Shown here: piece after piece, positions 21,859 to 32,511 of the stretch
Position numbering within the stretch: position 1 is the stretch's first letter
How the letters are laid out: each line of letters opens with the position of its first letter
Assembly (NCBI GenBank): GCA_001466705.2
Contig: LATX02000196.1
Location: 1 to 64,000 of the forward strand
Reading direction: 5' to 3'
Source: Moniliophthora roreri
Taxonomy: Eukaryota; Basidiomycota; Agaricomycetes; Agaricales; Marasmiaceae
DNA length: 64,000 nt
The notes under the pieces: model-generated
What the model was told of the DNA's origin: nothing
Database searches by the model: none
What the model saw: the letters and a program-made list of their open reading frames with translations, nothing else
Position numbers and translations under genes: made by a program

Positions 21859-22965
21859 GCTGAAAAACGGGCATTGTCTCTGGTTTCTTGTCATGATCAG
21901 ATCTAGGTAGTCTGCACCTCGATTCTCATTATTTTACACCTCGCTATATTATACGATCATAGCCTATGAACATACTCTACGCTTTCGTTACCTTTGTAAT
22001 AATTGAGTTTGCTTATCTTGCTGCACTTCATCCACAAACGTCACTTTTGCCTGTGGTTCAAAGATCAATGTATAACTCAACCTACCAAAATGGAGCATCC
22101 CCAGCTCTGCAAGCACAGTGAGATTGAGATTGCAGAGTATTACTTGAAAGCATATCTAGAACCTTCACCGTAGCAATGAAAAAGGACAACATGAGCCTGC
22201 ACAAGTTATCGGCGTTCGTTACCGTGCGCTCCGTTCTAAATTAAAACAACGTGGACATTGCGCCATCCTGCCTCGTCCGGGGTTAGAAATTTCCCGGCGC
22301 CAACTTGGACCACTGATTGACAGCTAGCTGTACCGTTCACCGTTCTGTATATTACAGCGACACGAATATCGTCACTATCGTACATACCGGGCCACAGGGC
22401 CTACCCCTACTGGCGTTGAATATTTGAAGAATGTTGCTCTTCAAGTTGATAGTCGAGGCCATGAAAGGGGACCTTTCCCAAGGATTCAAAGTATGAGTAC
22501 ATACATAGATACCTTTGACACACTGGTGGCCGTGTGGAATCATCAATCAAGCTGATTTGGAAATCAGTACATATCGACGATGTGTCTTGCTTTCAATCAC
22601 CATCACCTTATCCTCAGATTCATGGTTCAATAGGCGATCCAAGTATGATTTCCATCGTTCTTTTCTTTGACTTCGAAACGAAGCAAATAACAAAGGTTTT
22701 GCCAGGAACCGGGTTACCGTATGCTAGCATTCACCCGGGCTGGTCCGGGTACGTAACTGGGGTACAAGAGAAGGCAATCCTGGAGGAAAGGATGAAAAAT
22801 GCAAGAACAGAAAATTCTGGAAGCTGGAGTCTCCAGGATGTCGCGTCGGATCATTCATTTTTGGCTTTATGAATGCGCAGATGGCATAATCTACAAAATG
22901 GGGTTGGGGGTTAGTGAAGTCTTTGCAAGCCATTGCAATTCAGCGTGTTCACCTTGGAGACGATC
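21859..22965. other. Intergenic, no gene recognised
   Basis: A plus-strand open stretch at about 22,534-22,872 (contains VLFFDFETKQITKVLPGTG) has a protein-like composition but no recognised domain and no clear start. Otherwise nothing is seen. Confidence 0.35.
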
Positions 22966-23526
22966 TCAAGCGCAAAGCACGCTTCGTCGTCGTACTTCTA
23001 CAGTTTCATTCTCAGAGACGTCAAACCATTCCTCTTTCTTATCCTTCTTCAGCATTTCCCGGAGCTCATTCAGTTTTTCGGCTGATGAGACACTGGGCCT
23101 TGGGAGCTGGGAGTCCGGGTAATGTTTACTCTAGACCAGATAGCTCCTGTCAGCCATGATTCCAAAGAGAACTTCTGCCTTTGCTGAGATACGGAGCTTC
23201 CCACACAGTTGCATTACCATGTTGTACCGATCATACTGCTTGGCTGCAGGTTCCATGTTGGGGACATCAGGCTGTGCTTCGTATGCGCTGAAGCTTTCAT
23301 CTGACAGTTGAAAACCCCACGCGCATGCCTTATTGATCATGTCTGGGGGAACGGGAGACGCCGGTTGAGCATAGGGGTCCCTACGACAACACAAGTTTCC
23401 GTGGAGTGAAGCGATCCGTCAACGATACTTGAAATCAAGATAGACGCGCGTTTGAAGACGTAACACGTGGTTGAAGTGGTAAGGTTTGCTAAACAGAGAC
23501 AAGCAGATCGGGTCAGCGCCTCTCAT
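22966..23526 (-). CDS. Small hypothetical protein
   Basis: Three segments join in one frame: 23,429-23,526, 23,138-23,380 (its end could shift by one base) and 22,966-23,106, giving about 160 residues. The first intron (about 48 nt, GTATCG...GTAG) is normal. The second would be only about 30 nt (GTCTAG...CCCAG), shorter than usual, so it may instead be a small deletion or a misread boundary. The C-terminal half is charged and probably helical (SSAEKLNELREMLKKDKKEE). I do not recognise the family. It ends about 1.1 kb after hydrolase A, on the opposite strand. Confidence 0.45.
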
Positions 23527-23815
23527 TTGTCGCTTTTCCTTTTTATCCTCGTTCAAGTTGCTCGGTCACTCAGTTGTCATACAAAGTATACTAGATAATC
23601 GATAATCCCCAATATATGTTAATTTAGTCAGTGACACAAATTCCCTTGGATTTGGCCATAAAAAGAATGAGACCTCCCACAAAAGTTGCTGTGTCTCGAA
23701 TTGTGTCAATAGAGCGTAACACCCGACTCTTCAATTTGGGCAGGCAATAAAGAAAACGTTGAATGGGTTATTGTGGTCTGGGTCGGTCGGGATTGGTAAA
23801 AAAATCTTCTCTACT

Positions 23816-23911
23816 CTCCCTGGCTGGGAGTCGAACCCAGCTTTCGCGCGTATTATCACGGAGAAACCTGAATCTGACAGGCGCGTGTACTAACCGATAT
23901 ACTACCAGGGA
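23816..23911 (-). tRNA. tRNA-Asp (GTC) with 24-nt intron
   Basis: The minus strand folds into a full cloverleaf. The acceptor stem TCCCTGG pairs with CCAGGGA (23,905-23,911 with 23,817-23,823), followed by discriminator G. A T-arm GCTGG-GTTCGAC-type loop and an A-box-like D-arm (GTATATCGGTTAGTAC) are present. The anticodon stem CGCGC/GCGCG encloses the loop CTGTCA-C with anticodon GTC. A 24-nt intron (23,851-23,874) follows position 37, the canonical place. Without the intron the tRNA is 72 nt, normal for tRNA-Asp. Confidence 0.92.
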
Positions 23912-23972
23912 GTGATGGCTAGGCTCATTACGCCTCCCATGTTTACCAGTCCCCATGCAGCAGCAAGAATGC

Positions 23973-24467
23973 TCAATTGATAGTAGGCATGAAGATGGCT
24001 AGGGGAAGCACGAGAAAAAGAAGTGCCTTTGCAGGAACATGAGTTATAGGATGACTCGGTACCTCTGATCCGAAATGGTTGCTGGCACCTAGTACGTAGG
24101 AGTAGGAGTAGTTGACTGAGCAAGTTGATGGTAAACGAATCCCATTCGTGACCGTAACTCCAGCTTTCAAATTGTTCGCGTATTCTGCTTCGTTTCGTAT
24201 CGTGAAAACCGACCAGGGTTGGCATTTGTTATCTGAGAAGTGAACTTCCTTAGCAAACCAAGCCAAAGGTGAGTCAAGGGTAATACATGAGGCGAAATCA
24301 ATGTTCGGTAGATAGCTGCCTGGCGGGAAAAGTGCTTTAGAAGCAAAAAGTCGTAGTTTTAACCTGAATCGGCATAGACTGAGGTTACGATTGGCATGTT
24401 CAGAATTGATCGCATCTTTCTGGAGGATCCTTGTTCTTTCGAGTCTTCTTAGGTGAAGAGTGTTCAA
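23973..24467 (-). CDS. Hypothetical protein with hydrophobic C-terminus (5' end unresolved)
   Basis: An open minus-strand stretch whose C-terminal ~120 residues look real: three Cys, an NYSYS glycosylation site, and a hydrophobic end (AKALLFLVLPLAIFMPTIN) that fits a GPI-anchor signal or tail anchor. The N-terminal part before FPPGSYLPNID is arginine-rich and probably intronic; acceptors occur near 24,361 and 24,335. The first exon and signal peptide were not found. The family is not recognised. The 3' end lies 62 bp from the tRNA-Asp gene on the same strand. Confidence 0.35.
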   Translation of the reverse strand: MNTLHLRRLERTRILQKDAINSEHANRNLSLCRFRLKLRLFASKALFPPGSYLPNIDFASCITLDSPLAWFAKEVHFSDNKCQPWSVFTIRNEAEYANNLKAGVTVTNGIRLPSTCSVNYSYSYVLGASNHFGSEVPSHPITHVPAKALLFLVLPLAIFMPTIN

Positions 24468-24983
24468 GCTTTTTCCTCAACGCTAAGCGTGATTCAGGAC
24501 CGATGAGATATACCTGTTAAAAAAACGATTAACACGCACCTATCGCACCGGCCACCGCACTCTGTACAACCCCGGCTCCCAAAAGGGTTTCTCGGTTCCG
24601 TTGTTCGTCTCTGGTGTTTTGAAGTGAGATCGTCAACCGCATGAATACCCGTTCTGGTACGATTTTCCTGGAAAAAAAAAACAAAGGAGAATGACAGAAG
24701 CACGATGGAAGCGCAGAAAAAATCGGTCACAGATTGATATGTCGACCGGAGCTAAGTGCGTTACGGTAGGTGAGAGAATGATGGTGGTGGTTTGAAAGAA
24801 AGAGACGCGTCGGCTTGCTTGAGAGTTCCTCATGGCCTGTTCATAACATCCAGCCGTTCTTCCTCCGCCCTAATCTGTAAGATATGTTCTTGATATGTTC
24901 TATCATGGATCTGTTTCAGAATTTATTTCTTTTTGACAAGTATCCTTCAAGCTGTCGTTCAACAACTACAAGGGGCTAAGAAT

Positions 24984-25487
24984 CTATCTACTCCATAGTC
25001 CAACCACAATCCCCGAGTTGTCCATGGGCAATCTGCCAGTGAATGATCGGTACTGCGATTCTCCTAGTACCAAATGGGCCTCTTTCACGCATATTTCCAG
25101 ACACTCGAGGCCATTGACATGACATTCCTGTGATATTCCAGGAAAGTACGAGGTCGTCCATGTCACGGTGATTCATGATGACAACGACCATAACGTAGTG
25201 CCGGCAGTGGTATAAAAAGCAGGGCAATATTCTCTGTCGACCACAGAGAGCAGCTCTACCATTTTGATAGCTTGTGAGTCGATATTTCATCGCCGGTTTT
25301 TGTGTTTTCTGGCATATTGACATTTTTCCTGAATCTCTAGGAACTCCATAATGGTCCCAATGGCTTCCATCCAGTCACACCGCTCATCGAGAAGCACGTC
25401 ACACTCGCTGATGATCGATAGAATCATGAGCTGGAGTGGGTGAAGAAAATAGGACAGATCACGAGGAGTAGCAAAAGCAGAATCCAA
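24984..25487 (-). CDS. Possible small hypothetical gene
   Basis: Minus-strand open blocks at 25,287-25,487 (contains LHPLQLMILSIISECDVLLD) and 24,984-25,166 (contains ECHVNGLECLEICVKEAH) could be exons of one gene, but I could not prove the joins. Family unknown. Confidence 0.25.
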
Positions 25488-25649
25488 ACTTTAGGCTCCA
25501 ACTGTCAGTCTCAAGCATATTCCAGCTACGGAGGAAATTGAACACGCTATCAGGTCGGACCCACAGATACTTGAACTTTCTTTTCGACCGGATCTCTGTT
25601 CAGGTACCCAATGAGAATAAAGTAGGATCGTCCTCTCTTTCTCAGCGAC

Positions 25650-25965
25650 TTGCTGACTTCTTTCCCCTCAGATCCAAGATTTTGAGCACCCCCTCCTCAA
25701 ACTCGACTAAATTCTCGTCCGCCCTCTCAAATTCCACATTGCCAAAGAGGGCGACGTAGTGATCGGCAAACCCATCGGTGGCCCCCGTTTACTACTCGCC
25801 TTCGACCTCCTCAGCAACACACCTGCCACCTACGCTTCAACGTAGCTCTCAAAGCTCTCCTCGACAGCTGGGGTGAATGCCTCACTACCCCCCCACGCGG
25901 CCAAAACCCTCACCGAGGGGCACAGCAGGATTATTGTGATGGCTAAGAAGGCGAACGTGTAGGGG
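25650..25965 (+). pseudogene. Coding relic, family unknown
   Basis: One plus-strand frame reads as protein (KFHIAKEGDVVIGKPIGG, then LLLAFDLLSNTPATYAST, ending IIVMAKKANV) with two stops inside. It is probably a decayed gene end. Not recognised. Confidence 0.3.
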
Positions 25966-26279
25966 GTGTGATGACCAGAAATGATATTGAATGACTATGT
26001 CACTATATCAATCTACCCTTCGCCTCATTCGGAGAGAATGTACCCTGATATTTCTTGTAACTCGTGTTACGCGCATAACCCACTACCTATCCCCAATATC
26101 ATCTCTGCTCCTCGCAGTCACTCTGGCGGTGGCCTCCCATCATGCACCGGCCTCAACCTCGCCTCTGCTAGCTCCGTTGCATTGGTGCTTACGTCGAAGA
26201 AGTAACAGGAATCGGCATTGTAGCCCCGCCGAAATCCCCTGCATGCGAAATGAATCAGACCCTTTTCTCCGTGGCTTCG

Positions 26280-28120
26280 TCCTCGCACCGGCGACGAAGC
26301 CCTCGCTGGGTGCTGATGAGGACCAACCATAAACGGCGTAGTTGCACAGGTAGCTTGCATAGTCACAGGCTCCTCTCTGAGATGTAGCCTCGGCGCCAGA
26401 CCGCTGCTACCTCTTTCGATGTACAAAGTACACCGCGAGCCCGACCATGGCAATGAACAACAGGCCACCCATGAATCCGCCAATGGTGGTACCTCATTGA
26501 AGTTTTGAGCTGGGATCCGGGGTAGCGATATTGGCAGGGGTAGCATCCGGCAGTGGCAACAGTTATTCTGCAACGAAATAACTCCCAAAAGCACAGCACA
26601 GGTCTGTCCATCAGCTATGGGCCGATCCGCCCTCGGCCCAATGAGAAGGACGTTCCGTAGATGTTACTGTCATTCGTAGTAGCGAGATCTAGGATGGCGT
26701 TGTATTGCAATCCAGTGAATACAAGGGGTGACGGAAATGAAAGGAATAACCCACGTGAATCCCTCATTACGCTTTGACATACTGTCTCAGATCCGACCTC
26801 GCGTGGTGATCGTTCGTACACCGCTGACAAAGGCCATGTCCACTTTTTGGAAATCTGATGACATCGTCCGAGCTGTGTCGGTTAGGGTTGCTGATAGCTG
26901 CTGAAATGGTTCGCCTGAGTCTACAACACACCTTCAGTACTCCCATATACCCAAGAAAAACCCACAGTAAACATACAGCGTCCCAGTTCCTGTATCCTTT
27001 CTCATTGAAGGTATACCCCGTACCGTAACGCCACGCCATCGACGCCTCTAGCAGTTGTCTGACAGGATTCATTCTCGCCCGTGGAGATCAAACCATAAGC
27101 CAGGGCTGTCACCGGGAGTATGGATAAAGTTGGTGATCTGATAGCTGCATCGAGGTAAGTTTGTTTTCCTGTTATTTCTGCTAATAGTACCGAGACACTG
27201 ATAAAAAAACTCTGAACGGTTATGGATCGGGAACGTGAAGAAACGAACGTTAAGAATGATCTGTGCGGTTTGGTTCTTTAGCTCATCCCATAGAATTCGT
27301 ATTGGGCCTGAATACGTACCCACTTTCCACATCAGATATAGGTGATTCCCAAAACATGATAAACCAGAATGCTGTCAAACTGACTGTCAATGACAGTTAG
27401 TGCTACATTATTGAACGATGATGAAATCCGCTTACCTCCCGAACACCCATCTTTAGGGTCATTCATAGAAAACTTTTTCGTAGCAGTTGTCCCGGCGACT
27501 ACATCCCGATAGCGTATAGATTCTCTCCAGATCTCCAGGCTGGCTCGGCGGATTGAAGGAGCGCTTCGCCTTGACTCTCGATAGGTAAGGTTGAGTTGAG
27601 TAGCGGCATACAGCAGGTAATGCTATTCCCTCAGAAGAACATAAACTTCATAGCTCTGAAGACCCACAAAGTCCAATCGAGCTAAAAATGCCGATCAACC
27701 AGAATGTAGGTTGTCGTACGGTCGCATAACAAGTTTTTTGAAAAACACTAACACTTAGGGAATAGCGGTTAAGTGCATTTTCGAACACAACGGAACGCTC
27801 ACTCACTCAAAAACTCTATCCTGACACTCTCGGCTCTCAGGAACAACCTTTTTATTCGTTCCTTGTATTTCATTTAATTGGTGATACAATCGAAAGTTGC
27901 CATTCGAGAGTATAAGATTCCAGCGGTCACGTAGTTGCCGTCTAGTGTGTCTGCGGAGAACGGTCAACTTTCCGCGTTTAAAGGAACTAGTATGAGAGAA
28001 GCGGGTACACACCGAAAAAGAATCCAACATGCCATCAGCTCTTTCCAATGCGTTCGCTATTTGTACACGTTGTTCAAAGAGAATAGGTTATATTCGGTCG
28101 CTGGTAAAAACTTGATTGAG
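26280..28120 (-). pseudogene. GH76-family pseudogene, copy 4
   Basis: Most blocks of the GH76 paralogues can be picked out in order on the minus strand, with stops and frame changes: QRVQIANALERADGMLD near 28,030-28,085; DGNYVTAGILYSRMATFD near 27,900, then a stop; AWRSGERIYAIG near 27,530; LLAEITGKQTYLDAAI near 27,170; YNAILDLATTNDSNIYGTSF near 26,700; and a membrane helix GGFMGGLLFIAMVGLAVYF followed by HRKR and a stop near 26,410-26,480. The PPxY tail was not found. This is the oldest-looking of the four GH76 loci. Confidence 0.7.
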
Positions 28121-28956
28121 GAATGAATTAACGAGACCGTGCAGTACAACCCCTATGCGCACGACAACAGGGTAACATGTTGCTTCACAGAATGTTGAAG
28201 AGAGGCCATACGATATCTTAGTTATATACGTCTCCAGTCGGATCGAGGCAACCCTGTCCCTTCCTAGACGTCGATACAGCAAGCTGCCCATGGCCGGAAG
28301 ACATAAATATATAGCCCTGCTGCAATAAATAAGCGAAAAGATGAACCGGAATGTATAAGGGTGAATCGCGCACCACTGAATCCCGAGGACATTCACGACT
28401 AGATTTCTTCTGCGACGGCCCAGTTATTGAGGCTGCGTACCACATACGCACAAATCTTTAACATTCCGTCGAGCAGGACGGAGAAGCCAAGGCGGTCAAT
28501 GTCGAGGCAAGATAAAAAATGATGGTAACGGTCGCTAGAGAAAGAGATGATCTCAATCCCCGACGTGCCCACGACACGGCGCCTCTACCGTGGTGACCAT
28601 CATCAGCCGGGTCTAGAGTTCCCGTTCGCAACCCTTCCTCTCCGGATACCATCTTCTTCAGGTGATCGTCTAATGCCAGGCGATTTACGACTGCGTATGA
28701 TCGTTGCATGGCGTTAGCTATGCGACTGCAGTCATGGCTTTGGTTGATAGCGAGCGAGAGTCAATTTATCTGGTTGGGAGATGTTGAGAGGCTGACGCAC
28801 TGGGAAGTGAATGAGGGTATCTGACCCTTGCTCGGAAGATAGCCCCTGTCGTCGATCTTTCCGTACTACGTTGTAAAAGGTGTTATTGTATCTCGCGGTG
28901 GGACATTGTCGCGCGTGATCGTCCTGCGAAAAGGTGCTAGGGAGACCTGAGCTCCT
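28121..28956. other. No gene recognised
   Basis: The minus strand at 28,458-28,709 has an open frame ending in a hydrophobic segment (LATVTIIFYLASTLTALAS), which could be a leftover leader, but no gene can be built. Confidence 0.3.
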
Positions 28957-29690
28957 TTGATGGCCGTGTACGATGCTGTCGTGACGAGATGGCTGCGGAT
29001 GACGCTGAGTCTGCGATGCTCATTCCTCTTCTTCAACGACGCTCCGAAGAGTCTGTGTCCAACATCCCAATCCGCTAGTCACTCTACCAATCATCCCGAA
29101 CTCTGCTTCCCACGACGCCATCCCCTCATACTCATCATCCTCGTCCATCTTCCCGAACCCATTGCAATTCTTCATCGCAGTCAAAGGTGCCTAAGTTGGC
29201 AGCCAGGAGTGACCGTCACCGCCGAGGTGTTCGCCATGGATGGTTAGGCGATATCATCGTTGAGTGGAGAAGGATTAGGTCCTAGGCGGCCATTACGGTT
29301 GGAATCGTGGTAGAGTTCCCCAGATTATATGTTCTTTGGGCAGTCTATGAGGAAAGTATGGAGGTAAGCCAATGAACGTTGCAAGAAAAGTGGAAGAACC
29401 AAAAAGGCAGCAGAGTATCACGGAGTAAAAGGGATTTACTAGCACTCACCTGTATTTATGTCCCTCGTACTTTCTCTGGGACCGGCAATGGTTGGTTATG
29501 CGGGTCGATCACCTTTTAAGCTGCGCAAAAGATCTGGCCGATAGAAAAGGACTTGGAAGCATGCGTGGTGCATTGAACGGGAAGATCTGGGCATATTGGG
29601 GTCGAATGAAGAGTGGGCTAGCGGTAAAAGAATAAATGATGGCGAAAAGAAAAGACACAATGCATTATTTACATCCTGAGTACGTCTGGT
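28957..29690 (-). repeat. Diverged duplicate unit 1 (decayed copy)
   Basis: This segment aligns loosely over its whole length with 30,390-31,215. Shared landmarks in the same order are the SNRNGRLG / LNHNGRPG coding block (minus strand), the splice-donor region ACTCACCTGTATT, and AAAAGAAT...GATGGCGAA before TTACAT. Here the coding block contains stops, so this is the decayed member of a pair. Confidence 0.5.
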
Positions 29691-29739
29691 CTGCAAAACG
29701 GTTCATAGTAGATTATTGCTATCGTGGTCGTTGTAAATG

Positions 29740-29880
29740 ACGCGAGCGTTTAATGCCGTGAAAAAGCGGAAAAAATTGACGTTTGCTCGCCGATCAGATA
29801 CTTCCGAAAGAACAGGTACGCGACGAGCGTTCAAACGCCGTGGAAAGGCGGAAAAAAATTGGCACTGAGACCTTTTCACG
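29740..29880 (+). repeat. Imperfect direct repeat pair
   Basis: GCGTTTAATGCCGTGAAAAAG at about 29,747 and GCGTTCAAACGCCGTGGAAAG at about 29,827 are followed by near-identical CGGAAAAAATTG stretches. This ~40-bp repeat pair is 80 bp apart; meaning unknown. Confidence 0.5.
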
Positions 29881-30389
29881 CGGCTTTGCTCTCCCACTCC
29901 TTTGCTCCAGTTATCTTCTCCGAGCTCGCTGAGCTGCGAGAACACGATCTCGAATATGAAATCGGGATGCCTAGACGAATAACCATATCAGCAAAGGAGA
30001 CCAATCTTAGTAAGGTGACACGTACCTCGTTCTCGTTCTTTCTTACAATTTCCAAGGCGATTTTAAAGTCCCATCCAATCTACAGGCCACACCCTACTTC
30101 CGCTCATCCCAACTTCGCTCTCTCAGCCTGTACCCGTCCATCTCATTCGCAAACCTCTCTCTCTCTCCAGGTACTGTCTTCTCTGGGGATATCATCCAAT
30201 ACCCGGCTCTTCAAGTCGACGAGTTTGTACGATTGGAAGCCGAGCAGAACTCTGCGACTGCAATTGTGACGTTTGTTATACTGAGAAAGTGTCGTCTAAT
30301 TGGGAAGAGGTTGAGAAGTTGGTGGCTGGAGATGGATAAGGGTGTCTAGTCTTGCAGCTTGCTTGGTGGGTAGCACTCGTGGTATCCAG

Positions 30390-31215
30390 TACTCTGTGGG
30401 TGATACTGTCACAGCAAGGTGATTGCGGATAGCGCTAAGCTTGTGATATCCATTCCTCGAAGGCAATGACGAACCCGTATTCCCTGTCTCCACTAGTCGA
30501 CTGGTTACTCCATCGACCGCCTAGAAACTCCGCTTCTCGCAACATCTTGGGCCTTGACATCCTCGTCTAGCTTCTCAAGCTCAGCGTAATTCATTATCGC
30601 TGTCGGAGGTGCTTGAGTTGGCACTAAGGAGTATCCATCGATGGGTACGTAGGTTTCTGCTGCACATGATTGTGCGATGTCGTCCTCGAGTGTGGGAGAT
30701 GTTGGTAAAGTAATAGAGCATTTGACGAATCGCTCGCTGCCTGGGCGACCATTATGGTTGAGATCGAGTGGTACTCCCCAGATTTTGCAATTTTTTGGGG
30801 GGGCAATCTGTGGGGGTAAAGCAGGGAAATGAGCTAATGAACGATTGTGGCAAGGAGTATCATTGCTAGTACTCACCTGTATTCGTGTCCTTCTCATACT
30901 GCCTCAAATGAGCAGTTCTAACGAATCTTCCTTGACCGAGTTATTCCCTTCAGGGCCATTACTCGGCACGGTAACGCTTTCCCGGAGATTATAGATACGC
31001 AAATCGACCTCGTTTCAAGGCGCACGAAAGACTGTTCTATAGGAGAGGACTGGGGAGTGAGTCAGGTAGTATGTGACGTGACAAATGGGAAGCGGCGTAG
31101 TGGACAGAAGAAGTCGCCCATCGAGTGAAAAGTAGCGGCCGGCTATAAAAGAATGAATGAATGACGGCGAAGGGAAAGAGATGGTCCATTACTTACATAT
31201 CTTTGGACGTATGAT
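30390..31215 (-). repeat. Duplicate unit 2, with a possible hypothetical gene
   Basis: Partner of 28,957-29,690. The minus strand has an exon ending ...ACACGAATACAG with donor GTGAGT (about 30,877), an acceptor near 30,824, and an open exon to a stop at 30,505. That exon encodes CKIWGVPLDLNHNGRPGS, then SITLPTSPTLEDDIAQSC and AELEKLDEDVKAQ. The family is not recognised and no signal peptide was found in the visible part. This copy is open where unit 1 is broken, which hints at a real gene. Confidence 0.4.
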
Positions 31216-32467
31216 GTCTTCAAGGCGATCTATGGTCCGGTGGATTTTACCAGGAGAGGACGTTACCGTTGTGATGGATGTTGACAATAAAGTTGCGGCA
31301 AGAGAGGTACATAATGGCCACGGTGGTGATGAAATTCGGAAGGTACGCTTCACAAGATCTCGAGTGGGATCGAGATAACTGGATAGGTTAACGTATGAGT
31401 GAAGTAATACATACTTTTTAACGGTAACACGAGACTTACTTGGCCATCCACTCTACAGGTTGTCTTATCTCTGCTCGTCGACCTCCATCGTTTTCACTCG
31501 TCTCTTCTCGACCTCACTCTCCCCTTTCGTTCCTTTGTCCACACTCCTCAACTCTGCACTGGTGAGCACTTGTACACTCTTCTGCAACAGCAATACCCAT
31601 ATCTATCAACATTTACGAGTCTGAGTTTGAACGAGGATTCGTCTTCTTGGTGCCCCGTTACACCTTTTTTGGTAATTCTGTCGGGTGGGAAAGGGATGAT
31701 TTGCTTGCTTCCATATCGAAACCCTCTGAGGGCCACAGAAATTTGGCGGTGGCAAGGCGGTGGTGCAGGTTCTGAAGGTGAGAAAGTCGTATGGTGTTTG
31801 TTCTGTCCCGTCTGAGGCGCGAATCTTCTGGGTGAGAAAATTTCGCCTTTTCCAAACTGCTGGCAAGCACGCCCTTGCGGCGATGAGTTCCTACTCTGCA
31901 CGTCATTCACCCGACGCGTCGACAGCCCAACACATAAGGCATGCCTCAAATACATCTCTCACATTACTATACAACGGCCATCTACCGCGCGTTTGGAGAC
32001 AACTTGTGGCCATCATTTGATCGGGAAGCGCACACAAAACCTGAATGCTCTTTCTAGCTTGCATTCAATCTTTTTGCTTAAGAGACTCACGTTGGGAAAG
32101 CCAGCACTCGTACCGACCAGCACGACCGCTGGCCCACACCCGACAAGTGCAAGAGGCATTTGGTACTTACCGCAAACCCGCTATCTCTTGACCATCAAAG
32201 TCTATATCATGTTTCAGCTGGCGGAGATCATCCGACTCATCGTGTAGAGCCTTCTGACTAGGAGTTGGCATAGTATTCACGAAATCAATCAGCTTCTCAA
32301 ACTTCATAGATTCCGGCATCGTTCAACTTTTCCCTCGCGAACATATTCTGTTCTAATTCTGCTCCCGCGTCGCGGCAGTGCGGACTGTTGGCAAGCGTTT
32401 GGCCTTGCACGGTTCCTATTACTCTGTTTTTCTTTGCTTGTTGGTTCTTGATGGAATTTTTGCACTG
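31216..32467. other. Intergenic, no gene recognised
   Basis: Overlapping short frames on both strands at 31,550-31,960, none with a domain. Upstream region of GH76 copy 2. Confidence 0.4.
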
Positions 32468-32472
32468 TATAA
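32468..32472 (+). promoter_or_regulatory. TATA-like element of GH76 copy 2
   Basis: TATAA lies 44 bp upstream of the start codon at 32,512. This is a tight spacing that would leave a very short leader. Confidence 0.35.
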
Positions 32473-32511
32473 GAAGGCCAGGATAGCAAGTTAAGACTTC
32501 TCCGCCTCGTC

